In this document: in pieces, positions 1-8,272 of the stretch
Layout: every line of letters starts with the position of its first letter
Position numbering within the stretch: the stretch's first letter is position 1
Assembly (NCBI GenBank): GCA_002710685.1
Contig: PALD01000069.1
Location: forward strand, 212,154 to 276,153
Direction of reading: 5' to 3'
Origin: Cytophagaceae bacterium
GTDB lineage: Bacteria > Bacteroidota > Bacteroidia > Flavobacteriales > Flavobacteriaceae
DNA: 64,000 bases
The notes under the pieces: model-generated
Told to the model about the DNA's origin: nothing
Seen by the model: only the letters and a program-made list of their open reading frames with translations
Database searches by the model: none
Program-made: the position numbers and the translations under genes

Positions 1-1259
1 TTGTGCTGGATGCCACCACAGAGATACTTCAGGGGGCATATGGATTGCAGCAAACGGCATCTTATCACACCTATAACCCCACAATTACCGGTGTGACAAG
101 GTACTATGATGTGTTTTATAACAAGATTAGCAGCATGACCTTGAATATTGACCGTATTCAAAATTCAGATGTCAATGATAATATCAAGGCCCAGGCCATT
201 GCAGAGATTCAATGCGCCAGGGGACTCCTCAGTTATGAACTTTTTGACCTGTATGGCCCTATCGTGGTTGCACCCCTTGAGGTGTTGCAAAACCCTTTAC
301 AAGAAGAACCATTGGCAAGGCTTCCCTATGATGAGATGGTAAGTTTTATTGAAAATGACCTTTTGGCTGCCGCCGAAAACCTCAAATCCCCTCAAGATAC
401 CCCATATGGCAGGTTTAGTTCTGGTATGGCGCGTATGATGCTCATACGTCTTTACCTGCATGAAAAAAGATGGACAGAGGTGGAGCAACAGGCAGATTTG
501 ATCATGAACATGAACTATTATGAGCTGGACCCAGATTATCTAAGCCTATTTAGTACCGAAGCACCCGTGGACAGCAAGGAAATTATATGGTCCATTCCTG
601 CAGACTATGCAGGCACAGTTGAAAATCAATGGCAATTAATGGCATTGCCAAATAATTTTCCAGAGCGTGGTGGATATGGAACCATCCAGAGTTCATGGCA
701 GTTTTACGATTCTTTTGAAGATGATGATGTACGTAAAACGTATCTAATTGCTGAATACACGGGTTCTGATGGCGTAACCTACAACAGGGATAACCCGGGA
801 GCTATAATGCAGCTGGGGCCCATACCATTAAAAATAGACGCAGATGCTGATAGAACCGCGGCATTGACCACTGTTGATATTGTTATGTACCGTTATGCAG
901 ATGTTATCCTTTCAAAGGCAGAAGCTATCGCTAATGAGCAGGGCGCTCCCACCCAGGAGGCAGTTGACCTTGTCAATGAAGTTCGGGATAGGGCAGGAAT
1001 ATCAGAGGTTGCCCTCACGGATTACACCGGCCTGGATAGTTTCAATGACTTGATCCTTGAAGAAAGATCTCATGAATATTGGTGTGAAAATGGTCAGTAC
1101 AGAGCAGATTTAATACGCCATGGCAAGTATGTGGAACATGCAAACGAACTTAATGGTACTGCTAGTCAGAGCGCCGAATATAAAGAATTGTTCCCATTTT
1201 CACTGGCCAGGATAAGTGAAGGAAAAGGTGAATTCTTACAAAACCCAGGATATAACTAG
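1..1259 (+). CDS. SusD/RagB-family outer-membrane glycan-binding lipoprotein (5' end cut off)
   Basis: SusD proteins are surface lipoproteins that bind glycans and cap the SusC TonB channel. The reading frame is open from the window edge (frame from base 3), so the lipoprotein signal and first helices are missing. What remains is about 418 residues of a family usually 480-600 long. Visible SusD marks are the helical repeats with AQAIAEIQCARGLLSYELFDLYG near the start, the RYADVILSKAEA segment, the LILEERSHEYWCENGQYRADLIRHG segment (family form ERxxEfxxEGxRwxDLxR), and the FLQNPGYN ending. Its SusC partner should lie just left of the window. A DUF4832 lipoprotein gene follows after 2 bp, so the two probably share a transcript. 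The family call is secure; the glycan is only inferred from the downstream GH109-like gene. Confidence 0.93.
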   Translation, partial: VLDATTEILQGAYGLQQTASYHTYNPTITGVTRYYDVFYNKISSMTLNIDRIQNSDVNDNIKAQAIAEIQCARGLLSYELFDLYGPIVVAPLEVLQNPLQEEPLARLPYDEMVSFIENDLLAAAENLKSPQDTPYGRFSSGMARMMLIRLYLHEKRWTEVEQQADLIMNMNYYELDPDYLSLFSTEAPVDSKEIIWSIPADYAGTVENQWQLMALPNNFPERGGYGTIQSSWQFYDSFEDDDVRKTYLIAEYTGSDGVTYNRDNPGAIMQLGPIPLKIDADADRTAALTTVDIVMYRYADVILSKAEAIANEQGAPTQEAVDLVNEVRDRAGISEVALTDYTGLDSFNDLILEERSHEYWCENGQYRADLIRHGKYVEHANELNGTASQSAEYKELFPFSLARISEGKGEFLQNPGYN

Positions 1260-1261
1260 AC

Positions 1262-2635
1262 ATGAACATGACAAGAAGTTTCTTAGCATTTTTTATCTCT
1301 GTATTACTAGCATCCAGTTGTGATAAACAGGATGATCCTGATACTGTCGGTACAGGTACAGATGATGATACGTTAAGTACCGTAGCGTATGAAGAATCAC
1401 GGGATGTGATTTTAAACCCAGAGCGTGGGTTTATGCATACATGGGCAGTACAATCAGGAGGGGAACCGGTGAGCACTGCACAATTGCAGGCCTTGAAAAG
1501 CGAAGATGTATCCATCATCTTAAGGATATACTACCTCAAGGATTTTAAAAATAGCGCTTTAAGCGAAAATCAATTGACCTTGATCAAGACAGATTTTGAG
1601 AGATTTAGACAAGCCGGTATAAAATGCGTGCTCAGGTTTGCCTATACAGACTCCATGAGCGATCCAGACGCACCGCTGGATGTTGTAGAAAACCATATTG
1701 ATCAACTAAGCCCCATTGTGAGCGAAAATGCTGATATTATTGCATTTGTCCAAGCTGGGTTTATAGGGGCATGGGGAGAATGGCATTCATCGAGCAATGA
1801 TCTTACAACCTTGACAAACAAGAAAATCATCCTCGAAAAATTATTGAGCGCATTTCCCCCCAATGTAAAGATACAGGTGAGGACACCGGGATATAAAAAG
1901 GAAATTTTTGGCGAAAGCCAGCCCATGGACGCCACAACAGGGTACGGTAACTCAAACATTGCCCGTGTGGGCTTTCACAATGATTGCTTCATGGCCAGCA
2001 TTGATGACTATGGGACTTACCAGGATGTGGCGGCTGATAAGCAATACATAAGCCAGGAAGCACTCTATGTGCCCACGGGTGGAGAAACCTGTCCACCTTC
2101 AGGTATTCCCATTGCCAGCTGTACCACTGCTGAAAATGAAATGGAACTCTTGAAATGGACATACCTTAACCTGGATTATTACGGGCCGGTCCTTAATGAA
2201 TGGAGGTTGAATTCTTGTTTTGAAAATTTTCAAAAACGTTTGGGATACCGCATAGTGATGGAAGAGTCTGTAGTTCCCAAGGCACTTGTGGGGCCTTCTT
2301 TTGATTTTAAAATAAAACTGGGCAATGTGGGTTTTGCCCCTGTCTATATCAATAAGAACACATTTTTAGTACTTAAATCCACGACAGGAACCGAAACTAA
2401 AATTGCACTTGACCTGGATGTCAGGAAGATTGCACCGGGCAGTACGTATGAATATGCAACTTCGGTAAATGTGGTATCCCTGGCTTCTGGAGAATATTCT
2501 CTTTTTCTTGATATTCAAGATGAACAGCCTACACTTGCTGATAGGACAGATTATAAAGTAAGATTAGCCAATAATAGTACATGGGAGAGTACAACGGGAT
2601 ACAACAATCTCATGCAAACCATAAAAATAGAATAA
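1262..2635 (+). CDS. DUF4874/DUF4832 domain lipoprotein, possible surface glycan enzyme or binder
   Basis: 457 residues with a lipoprotein signal ending in ASSC (Cys20). After the linker comes an N-terminal DUF4874-like part (VILNPERGFMHTW, residues about 50-62, and IILRIYYLKDF) and then the DUF4832-like part, marked by IAFVQAGFIGAWGEWHSS near residue 165. This paired-domain family is common in bacterial carbohydrate loci and looks like a TIM barrel followed by a beta-sandwich. As far as I know its activity has not been established. The acidic residue in GAWGEWH sits where retaining glycosidases often carry a catalytic Glu, but that is speculation. It lies 2 bp after the susD stop, which supports a role in the same glycan locus on the cell surface. 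Confidence 0.8.
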   Translation: MNMTRSFLAFFISVLLASSCDKQDDPDTVGTGTDDDTLSTVAYEESRDVILNPERGFMHTWAVQSGGEPVSTAQLQALKSEDVSIILRIYYLKDFKNSALSENQLTLIKTDFERFRQAGIKCVLRFAYTDSMSDPDAPLDVVENHIDQLSPIVSENADIIAFVQAGFIGAWGEWHSSSNDLTTLTNKKIILEKLLSAFPPNVKIQVRTPGYKKEIFGESQPMDATTGYGNSNIARVGFHNDCFMASIDDYGTYQDVAADKQYISQEALYVPTGGETCPPSGIPIASCTTAENEMELLKWTYLNLDYYGPVLNEWRLNSCFENFQKRLGYRIVMEESVVPKALVGPSFDFKIKLGNVGFAPVYINKNTFLVLKSTTGTETKIALDLDVRKIAPGSTYEYATSVNVVSLASGEYSLFLDIQDEQPTLADRTDYKVRLANNSTWESTTGYNNLMQTIKIE

Positions 2636-2658
2636 CAGTAGCACTAAAAACTTTAATT

Positions 2659-3519
2659 ATGAACAAGGTACTTTACTTAGGATTAGCACTTATGTCATTG
2701 CTGGTTTTATATAGTTGCAGCAGCGACGATTCTAGCTCTGGCCCCATGCCAGTGGCAGACTTTACCTTTACTAATGACGGTAGCACGTTTACATTTACTA
2801 ATCTCTCAGAAAACGGAACGGAGTATAGGTGGGATTTTGGAGACCTTGATTTTTATTCCTATGATGAAAGCCCCGTCCATACCTACAATATAGGTGGAAG
2901 CTTGAAGGTTTCTCTTACAGTAACTAATGAATCTGGTCAAGAGGCATACGTTGTTAAAACAATAGAAGCCCCAGAAATTATTATAGTAAATATTGAAGTC
3001 GATGGTGATTTTGAAGACTGGCAAGATGTAGATTATGCTTATGAAAGCCCTTCGAGTACGGGATCAATGCAAAAAATAAAGATATGGACAGGTGGAGCCA
3101 ATGTCAATGTTTACCTTGAAGGTAATGACATGATGAACATGCAACTTGTGGATATGTTCATAAACTCTGATGGTGACACATCAACAGGTTTCCTGCATGG
3201 TGAATGGCCAGATGGTTCTGGAGCAGATTGGTTGTTTGAAGGACCACTTGTAAGTAATGGCTGGGGGTCGTTTTATGATCATATTGATCCTAATGGTAGC
3301 TGGGGCTGGGCAGCACTTGCCGGTTCTGGAGCAAACATTAAAGTATCAAGCATAGTACAGGTTGAAACGGGGGTAAAAGCTGTGGAATTCAGCATCCCTA
3401 AGGCTGTACTGGGTGAGTTGGGCGATACCATAGGATTTGCATTTACTGAGTTGACCGAGGGCTGGGCACTTGTGGCAAATTTTCCAGATTCGACAGCGTT
3501 TGTGACAGTTGACCTCTAA
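2659..3519 (+). CDS. PKD-domain surface lipoprotein with C-terminal carbohydrate-binding-like domain
   Basis: The open frame extends upstream to 2581 and overlaps the previous gene. The ATG at 2659 is chosen because it starts a clean lipoprotein signal (lipobox LYSC, Cys20) followed by a Ser/Asp-rich tether. Residues about 30-105 form a PKD domain (PVADFTF, YRWDFGD, SPVHTYNIGG, VSLTVTNESG). The C-terminal half begins with DGDFEDWQDV and contains DMFINSDGDTSTGF and VEFSIPKAVLG. This resembles the CBM9/DOMON-like sandwich attached to surface glycan-binding proteins. No catalytic motif is visible. Its position between SusD/DUF4832 and the GH109-like gene suggests a SusE/F-type accessory binding protein. 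Confidence 0.75.
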   Translation: MNKVLYLGLALMSLLVLYSCSSDDSSSGPMPVADFTFTNDGSTFTFTNLSENGTEYRWDFGDLDFYSYDESPVHTYNIGGSLKVSLTVTNESGQEAYVVKTIEAPEIIIVNIEVDGDFEDWQDVDYAYESPSSTGSMQKIKIWTGGANVNVYLEGNDMMNMQLVDMFINSDGDTSTGFLHGEWPDGSGADWLFEGPLVSNGWGSFYDHIDPNGSWGWAALAGSGANIKVSSIVQVETGVKAVEFSIPKAVLGELGDTIGFAFTELTEGWALVANFPDSTAFVTVDL

Positions 3520-3533
3520 TCATAATATAGAAT

Positions 3534-4631
3534 ATGGTAAAGGCCAGTCAAAGACTAGATTCAATTGATGCCCTTAGGGGGTTTGATATGTTGATGATCA
3601 TCTTTGCAGATAGGTTTTTTTATTATTTGCATGAAGCTGCAAATACTGATTTCACGGGTTTCCTTGCAGAGCAATTTGAGCATCCAGACTGGTTTGGTTT
3701 TCATATTTATGATGTCATCATGCCCTTGTTCCTCTTCTTGGTCGGGGTAGTGATCCCTTTTTCTTTAAGTAGTAGGTTGAAGTCTGATGAGGCCGGTAGA
3801 CCATTGCTTTATTATCATATTTTTAGACGTTTCCTCATCCTTTTTTTACTAGGGTGGATTGTACAGGGTAATCTATTGGCACTGGATATTGGTCAGTTTA
3901 AGGTTTTTAGCAATACCCTGCAGTCTATTGCAGTGGGGTATGTAGTTTCTTGTCTTGCCTTTATACATTTAAAGAAGGCCCATCGCTATTATTTATTTGG
4001 CTTTTGCCTGCTCGCTTATTTTTTGATACTTCAGTTCTGGCCCGTGCCTAATTATGGTGCGGGAGACTTGATGCCAGACCGAAACATTGCGCTATATGTA
4101 GATCATATGGTTTTTGGCAGGTTTGATGATGGGTATCAATACACGTGGTTCTTGAGTAGCCTGGGCTTTATAGCCACAACGCTTTCAGGCTTGTTTGCCG
4201 GAGAAATGCTCAGGAGTAAAATGCCCCAAATCAAGATTTGTCATGGCCTTTTGCTTATGGGACTTATATTATTGGTCACAGGTGGATTATTACATCTTGT
4301 TCAACCCTTTATTAAAAAAATATGGACACCATCCTTCGTATTGGTAAGTTCAGGCGTATGTTTTGGGTTGCTGGGCTTATTTTACTGGGTCATAGATATT
4401 AAACAAATCAAAGGCTGGATAGTCCCTTTTAAGATTATAGGAGCTAATGCAATTGTTGCGTACGTACTTTCTCACGTGATAAGTTTTTCATCCATTGCAG
4501 GCGAGGTACTTTTTGGCACAGAACAGTTTTTGGGCAAGTATTATGAGGTTATCCTATCCATTGGCGGATTTTTGATACTTTACCTCCTGTTATGGTTTCT
4601 TTATAAGACCAGGACATTTATAAAGATTTAA
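3534..4631 (+). CDS. DUF5009/NagX-like inner-membrane acyltransferase
   Basis: 365 residues, mostly hydrophobic, with roughly 9-10 membrane spans. The N-terminus RLDSIDALRGFDMLMII is the hallmark of the DUF5009 and heparan-alpha-glucosaminide N-acetyltransferase (HGSNAT/NagX) group. PLFLFLVGVVIPFSLSSR and NTLQSIAVGYVVSC are the usual following segments. Relatives move acetyl groups across the membrane onto terminal amino sugars, and NagX-like genes sit in many N-acetylhexosamine catabolic loci. It begins 14 bp after the PKD lipoprotein, so co-transcription is likely. Its pairing with a GH109-like enzyme suggests amino sugar handling. The acyl donor and acceptor cannot be told from sequence. 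Confidence 0.82.
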   Translation: MVKASQRLDSIDALRGFDMLMIIFADRFFYYLHEAANTDFTGFLAEQFEHPDWFGFHIYDVIMPLFLFLVGVVIPFSLSSRLKSDEAGRPLLYYHIFRRFLILFLLGWIVQGNLLALDIGQFKVFSNTLQSIAVGYVVSCLAFIHLKKAHRYYLFGFCLLAYFLILQFWPVPNYGAGDLMPDRNIALYVDHMVFGRFDDGYQYTWFLSSLGFIATTLSGLFAGEMLRSKMPQIKICHGLLLMGLILLVTGGLLHLVQPFIKKIWTPSFVLVSSGVCFGLLGLFYWVIDIKQIKGWIVPFKIIGANAIVAYVLSHVISFSSIAGEVLFGTEQFLGKYYEVILSIGGFLILYLLLWFLYKTRTFIKI

Positions 4632-4715
4632 TTTTTTAAGAAAAATATGTTTTGGCTGTAGCCAAAAAAATAAAAGTTGAATAACTCAACAGAAAGACGA
4701 TTTACAATAAAGTGG

Positions 4716-4725
4716 GCTCGCGAGC
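4716..4725. promoter_or_regulatory. Perfect 10-bp palindrome upstream of the GH109-like gene
   Basis: GCTCGCGAGC is a perfect palindrome in the 153-bp gap between the acyltransferase and the GH109-like gene. It is followed at about 4758-4770 by a second symmetric element, TTTAAGCGCTAAA. Either could be an operator for a PUL regulator, and the second has the central CG typical of LacI-family sites. No regulator for this locus is in the window, so the role is conjecture. Confidence 0.3.
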
Positions 4726-4784
4726 ATTTATCATCACCTCAAAAAAACAATAATAAATTTAAGCGCTAAATTAAATACAGAATC

Positions 4785-6152
4785 ATGTCAACGAGAAGAA
4801 AATTTATCAAGGAATCAGCAATAGTGGGTACTGGTATTTCACTAGCTCCCAGTATGGTATTTCCTTTTAATTCTAGGCCAGCGGTAGATAAGCTGAAGAT
4901 TGCCTTTATAGGGGTGGGGCTCAGGGGCACCAACCACCTTAACAATGCAATACACCGCAAAGATACAGAGATTACGGCTATTTGCGATATTGATCAGAAC
5001 AGGATTGACATTGCCCTGGATTTAATTAAAAAAGATGGTCGTAAAAAACCATTGGTCTTTGGCAAGAATGAAGATGATTACCTTAACCTGCTGGAATCAC
5101 CAGAAGTTGATGCAGTTGTAATCGCCACACCCTGGTTATGGCACACCAAGATGACCGTGGCAGCCATGAAGGCTGGCGTGTATGCTGGTGTTGAGGTATC
5201 GGCCTCACAGACCATAGAAGAATGCTGGGACCTTGTAAACACACATGAAGCCACGGGTACACACATGATGTTCCTGGAAAATGTAAACTTTCGTAGGGAT
5301 ATCATGGCGGTACTCAACATGGTACGTCAAAACGTTTTTGGAGAACTGCTTCATTTTAGATGTGGTTATCAGCATGATTTGAGAGAAGTAAAGTTCAATG
5401 ACGGTAAGCAGCCGTATGGAGGTGGGGTCGAATTTGGAGAAAAAGGACTTTCTGAAGCCCACTGGCGTACCAAGCATTCCGTTTACCGCAATGGAGATAC
5501 CTATCCCACACATGGAGTAGGGCCCATAGCCGCTATGTGCGACATCAACCGTGGTAACCGTTTTGTGAGCATGACCTCAAGTGCCACCAAGGCGGCGGGA
5601 CTCCACAAATATGTAGTTGACCATGGAGGTGTGGACCACCCCAATGCCAAGGTAAAGTTCAAGCAGGGGGATATAATCACCTCTACCGTAGAAACCGCCT
5701 TGGGAGAGACCATCATCATCACACATGATACAAACTCTCCACGCCCTTATTCTTTAGGTTTCCGTGTACAAGGCACTGAGGGGCTTTGGGAAAAAGATGG
5801 AGATAGGATCTATATTGAAGGAAAAGCCGAAAAACCACATCGTTGGGATGATGCTGCTCCTTGGTTAAACAAATATGACCACCCCATCTGGAAAAAATAT
5901 GGAGAAGAGGCCACGGGGGCCGGGCATGGCGGTATGGATTATTTTGTGATGAAGGCCTTTGTAGAATCAGCCCTTGAAAATATTGCCCCTCCCATAGATG
6001 CTTATGATGGTGCTGCCTGGAGTGCGATCACACCTCTCTCAGAAGCATCTATCGAGAACAATGGTGAACCACAGGATTTTCCTGACTTTACCCGTGGACA
6101 ATGGGTAGAGAGAAAACCCTACAACTGGATGAAGGATGAATATAAAAAATAG
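4785..6152 (+). CDS. GH109-like Gfo/Idh/MocA-family glycosidase (probable alpha-N-acetylgalactosaminidase), Tat-exported
   Basis: 455 residues, the usual GH109 length. A Tat-like leader (STRRKFIKES) ends near residue 30. A Rossmann NAD motif GVGLRG (43-48) and AICDI follow. The middle carries segments I associate with GH109: VVIATPWLWH, GVEVSASQTIEECWDLV, MMFLENVNFRRDIMAVLNMV, FGELLHFRCGYQHDLR and DTYPTHGVGPIA. GH109 enzymes cleave alpha-GalNAc through transient NAD-dependent oxidation at C3, so NAD stays bound during export through Tat. A general Gfo/Idh/MocA dehydrogenase is the alternative, but these segments favour GH109. It is probably the last gene of the glycan locus, since a strong terminator follows. 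Confidence 0.82.
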   Translation: MSTRRKFIKESAIVGTGISLAPSMVFPFNSRPAVDKLKIAFIGVGLRGTNHLNNAIHRKDTEITAICDIDQNRIDIALDLIKKDGRKKPLVFGKNEDDYLNLLESPEVDAVVIATPWLWHTKMTVAAMKAGVYAGVEVSASQTIEECWDLVNTHEATGTHMMFLENVNFRRDIMAVLNMVRQNVFGELLHFRCGYQHDLREVKFNDGKQPYGGGVEFGEKGLSEAHWRTKHSVYRNGDTYPTHGVGPIAAMCDINRGNRFVSMTSSATKAAGLHKYVVDHGGVDHPNAKVKFKQGDIITSTVETALGETIIITHDTNSPRPYSLGFRVQGTEGLWEKDGDRIYIEGKAEKPHRWDDAAPWLNKYDHPIWKKYGEEATGAGHGGMDYFVMKAFVESALENIAPPIDAYDGAAWSAITPLSEASIENNGEPQDFPDFTRGQWVERKPYNWMKDEYKK

Positions 6153-6171
6153 GATTTTGTAACAGCTTGGT

Positions 6172-6199
6172 AAAACCCCGCCCTCTAGCGGGGTTTTTT
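6172..6199 (+). terminator. Rho-independent terminator closing the glycan locus
   Basis: A 10-bp perfect stem AAAACCCCGC/GCGGGGTTTT with loop CCTCTA and a run of six T lies 20 bp after the GH109-like stop. It separates the glycan locus from the two-component system and leaves only the operator and promoter before the next gene. Confidence 0.93.
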
Positions 6200-6225
6200 A
6201 TGCATTAAAAAGAAGTTTCTGCCTC

Positions 6226-6260
6226 CTTTAAATTATCTTTAGAATCCTGGGATAGATTTG
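6226..6260 (+). promoter_or_regulatory. Promoter of the two-component operon: 11-bp-period direct repeat plus -7 element
   Basis: Half-sites CTTTAAA (6226) and CTTTAGA (6237) are 11 bp apart, one helical turn. Nine bp further lies TAGATTTG (6253-6260), a full match to the Bacteroidota -7 element TAnnTTTG. The repeat lies where a -33 element would be expected, as for an activator contacting RNA polymerase. The same arrangement recurs upstream of five other transcription units up to 18.4 kb. This copy suggests the response regulator activates its own gene. Confidence 0.75.
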
Positions 6261-6278
6261 TTCTTTTAGCCTTTATAT

Positions 6279-6953
6279 ATGAAATACCTTATTGCAGAAG
6301 ATGAGAAGGAACTACAGGAGTCCATCGCTACATACCTGGGCCAGGAGGCAAATGTGTGCGAGACCGCATCAGACTATTGGGAAGCCTCTGAAAAACTGGA
6401 AATGTATGAATATGATGTGGTCATCCTGGATGTAAACCTCATTACCGGTAATGGTCTTGAATTGCTTGCAAAGCTCAAAGAGCAGCATAAAAAGAGCGGT
6501 GTCATCATTATATCGGCTAACAGTTCACTTGAAGATAAGCTCAAGGGCCTTGACCTGGGGGCAGATGATTATATCACAAAGCCCTTTCACCTGGCAGAAC
6601 TCAACTCACGCATCAAGGCGGTACTGCGCCGGGGCCAGTTTGGTGGCGAAGACTCCATTACCTTTCATGAAATCACCCTGGATACACTGGCAAGAAGTGC
6701 CTATGTAAACGGTAAACCCATCACGCTTACGCGAAAAGAATATGACCTGCTCCTCTTTTTTATCACAAACCAGGGCAGGGTACTATCAAAAGCAACCATC
6801 GCAGAGCACCTATGGGGAGATGACAGTGACCTCCTGGACAGTTTTGATTTTATCTACGTACACATCAACAACCTGAGAAAAAAGCTTACTAAAGAAGGCG
6901 CAAAATATATCCAGACCGCTTATGGTAGCGGCTATAAATTCATCGCAGATTAA
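6279..6953 (+). CDS. OmpR/PhoB-family response regulator
   Basis: 224 residues, the standard length. The receiver domain (1-115) has the acidic pocket EDE (7-9), phosphoacceptor Asp51 in VVILDVNL and Lys101 in YITKPF. The winged-helix Trans_reg_C domain (about 130-224) shows LTRKEYDLLLFF and the usual RKKLTKEGAKYIQTAYGSGYKF ending. OmpR/PhoB proteins bind as head-to-tail dimers to direct repeats 10-11 bp apart, which is what lies upstream of this gene and five neighbours. The kinase gene overlaps its 3' end by 32 bp. I infer it is the regulator of the local regulon, in a role like PmrA or CpxR. Confidence 0.96.
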   Translation: MKYLIAEDEKELQESIATYLGQEANVCETASDYWEASEKLEMYEYDVVILDVNLITGNGLELLAKLKEQHKKSGVIIISANSSLEDKLKGLDLGADDYITKPFHLAELNSRIKAVLRRGQFGGEDSITFHEITLDTLARSAYVNGKPITLTRKEYDLLLFFITNQGRVLSKATIAEHLWGDDSDLLDSFDFIYVHINNLRKKLTKEGAKYIQTAYGSGYKFIAD

Positions 6954-8217
6954 AACAAACAACCATCACCGGACAAGACTATTAAGGAAAGCCTCAAAAA
7001 CCTTCCTGTTAACTGCACTTGTGTTGATGACCCTATCAGCCGCCGCCCTGTATTTTTATACCAAGGACCTCTTGCGCCGCGAGATTGAAGAAGAACTGTA
7101 TTCAAACAAGGACCGTGTAGAGAATTTATTGGCAAAAGACCAAGAGATAAGGGGCATACCACCCATTATGGAGATAGAAAAGGTGAACAGGGAGGAGGCA
7201 GAAATACTCAAGGACACCTTGCTCTATGACCCACTTCAGGACGAGATAGAACTCTTCAGGCAGCTCTCGGGCACGCATACCATTGCCGGAAAACACTATA
7301 GGGTCACGGTACGCGCAATGATCATTGAATCTGAAGATATCCTTTTTGCCATTGTTTTTACCTTTATCATTGTCCTTTTTCTCGCCTTTATCTTCCTGTT
7401 CTATCTCAACAAGTCAAGAAATGAAAAGCTTTGGAAGCCCTTTTTTGTAAATCTCGATAAGCTCAAGGGTTTTTCACTTAAATCCAATGATGCACTAAGC
7501 TTTGAAGACTCTGACGTACTTGAATTTCATGAACTCAACCGGGAGATGACCAGCCTGACGGCAAAAATTCAAACAGATTATAGAAACTTAAAGCAGTTTA
7601 CAGAAGATGTATCCCACGAGATGCAGACCCCGCTGGCCATTATGCAGGTGAAAATCGATACCATTATCAATGATGCTAAAATCACCAAAAAACAGTTTGA
7701 GTCCCTTTCTTCCTTACAGACTGATATCTCGAGGTTAAAGCAGCTCAATAAAAAACTTATCCTTCTGGCAAAGATTGAGAACAATCAATTTTCAGGGGCT
7801 GAATTGATCAGCATAAATTCAATATTAAAGGAGTCAATCTCAAACTTCCGGGAGCTTGCCCCGGTTGAGATTGAATTCAGGGACCAAGAGGAGATCCATG
7901 CAAATATGGACAGGTCACTGGCAAGTATATTATGCAACAACCTCTTGTCCAATGCCATAAAGCATAATACAAAAGAAGGTCCCATTATCGTTGTTGCCCA
8001 GGAGACACATATTCAATTCATAAATCATGGCAAGTATGCCCTGGCCGGGCCAGAACATATTTTTGAACGTTTTTACAGGGAGAGCAAAAAAGAAGATTCA
8101 ACCGGCCTGGGACTTTCAATAGTAAAAAAGATATGTGATTATTATGGTTTTGAACCTTCATATCACTTTCGCGAAAGCTGTCATGTTTTTCAAATAGATT
8201 TTAAGCTACAATCCTGA
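6922..8217 (+). CDS. Sensor histidine kinase of the local two-component system
   Basis: 431 residues. Two membrane spans (about 28-46 and 141-162) enclose a periplasmic sensor of about 95 residues. A HisKA domain follows with phosphoacceptor His232 in DVSHEMQTPLAI, then a HATPase domain with the N box NNLLSNAIKHN (Asn344), FERFYR (F box) and GLGLSIV (G2 box). I see no clear HAMP domain. The start at 6922 overlaps the response regulator by 32 bp; no later ATG precedes the first membrane span. The periplasmic segment is rich in Glu and Asp (EEELYS, EKVNREEAEIL), which could bind cations or cationic peptides, but this is only suggestive. Confidence 0.95.
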   Translation: MVAAINSSQIKTNNHHRTRLLRKASKTFLLTALVLMTLSAAALYFYTKDLLRREIEEELYSNKDRVENLLAKDQEIRGIPPIMEIEKVNREEAEILKDTLLYDPLQDEIELFRQLSGTHTIAGKHYRVTVRAMIIESEDILFAIVFTFIIVLFLAFIFLFYLNKSRNEKLWKPFFVNLDKLKGFSLKSNDALSFEDSDVLEFHELNREMTSLTAKIQTDYRNLKQFTEDVSHEMQTPLAIMQVKIDTIINDAKITKKQFESLSSLQTDISRLKQLNKKLILLAKIENNQFSGAELISINSILKESISNFRELAPVEIEFRDQEEIHANMDRSLASILCNNLLSNAIKHNTKEGPIIVVAQETHIQFINHGKYALAGPEHIFERFYRESKKEDSTGLGLSIVKKICDYYGFEPSYHFRESCHVFQIDFKLQS

Positions 8218-8221
8218 GCTT

Positions 8222-8256
8222 CTTTAAATTCTCTTTAGAACTGCACCATACTTTTA
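8222..8256 (+). promoter_or_regulatory. Promoter of the beta-barrel protein gene: same direct repeat plus -7 element
   Basis: CTTTAAA (8222) and CTTTAGA (8233) are 11 bp apart. Nine bp later comes TACTTTTA (8249-8256), a 7 of 8 match to TAnnTTTG. Spacing and orientation are identical to the response regulator promoter. It begins five bases after the kinase stop codon, so the beta-barrel gene has its own promoter. Confidence 0.75.
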
Positions 8257-8272
8257 GCTAAAAATTTATGCC

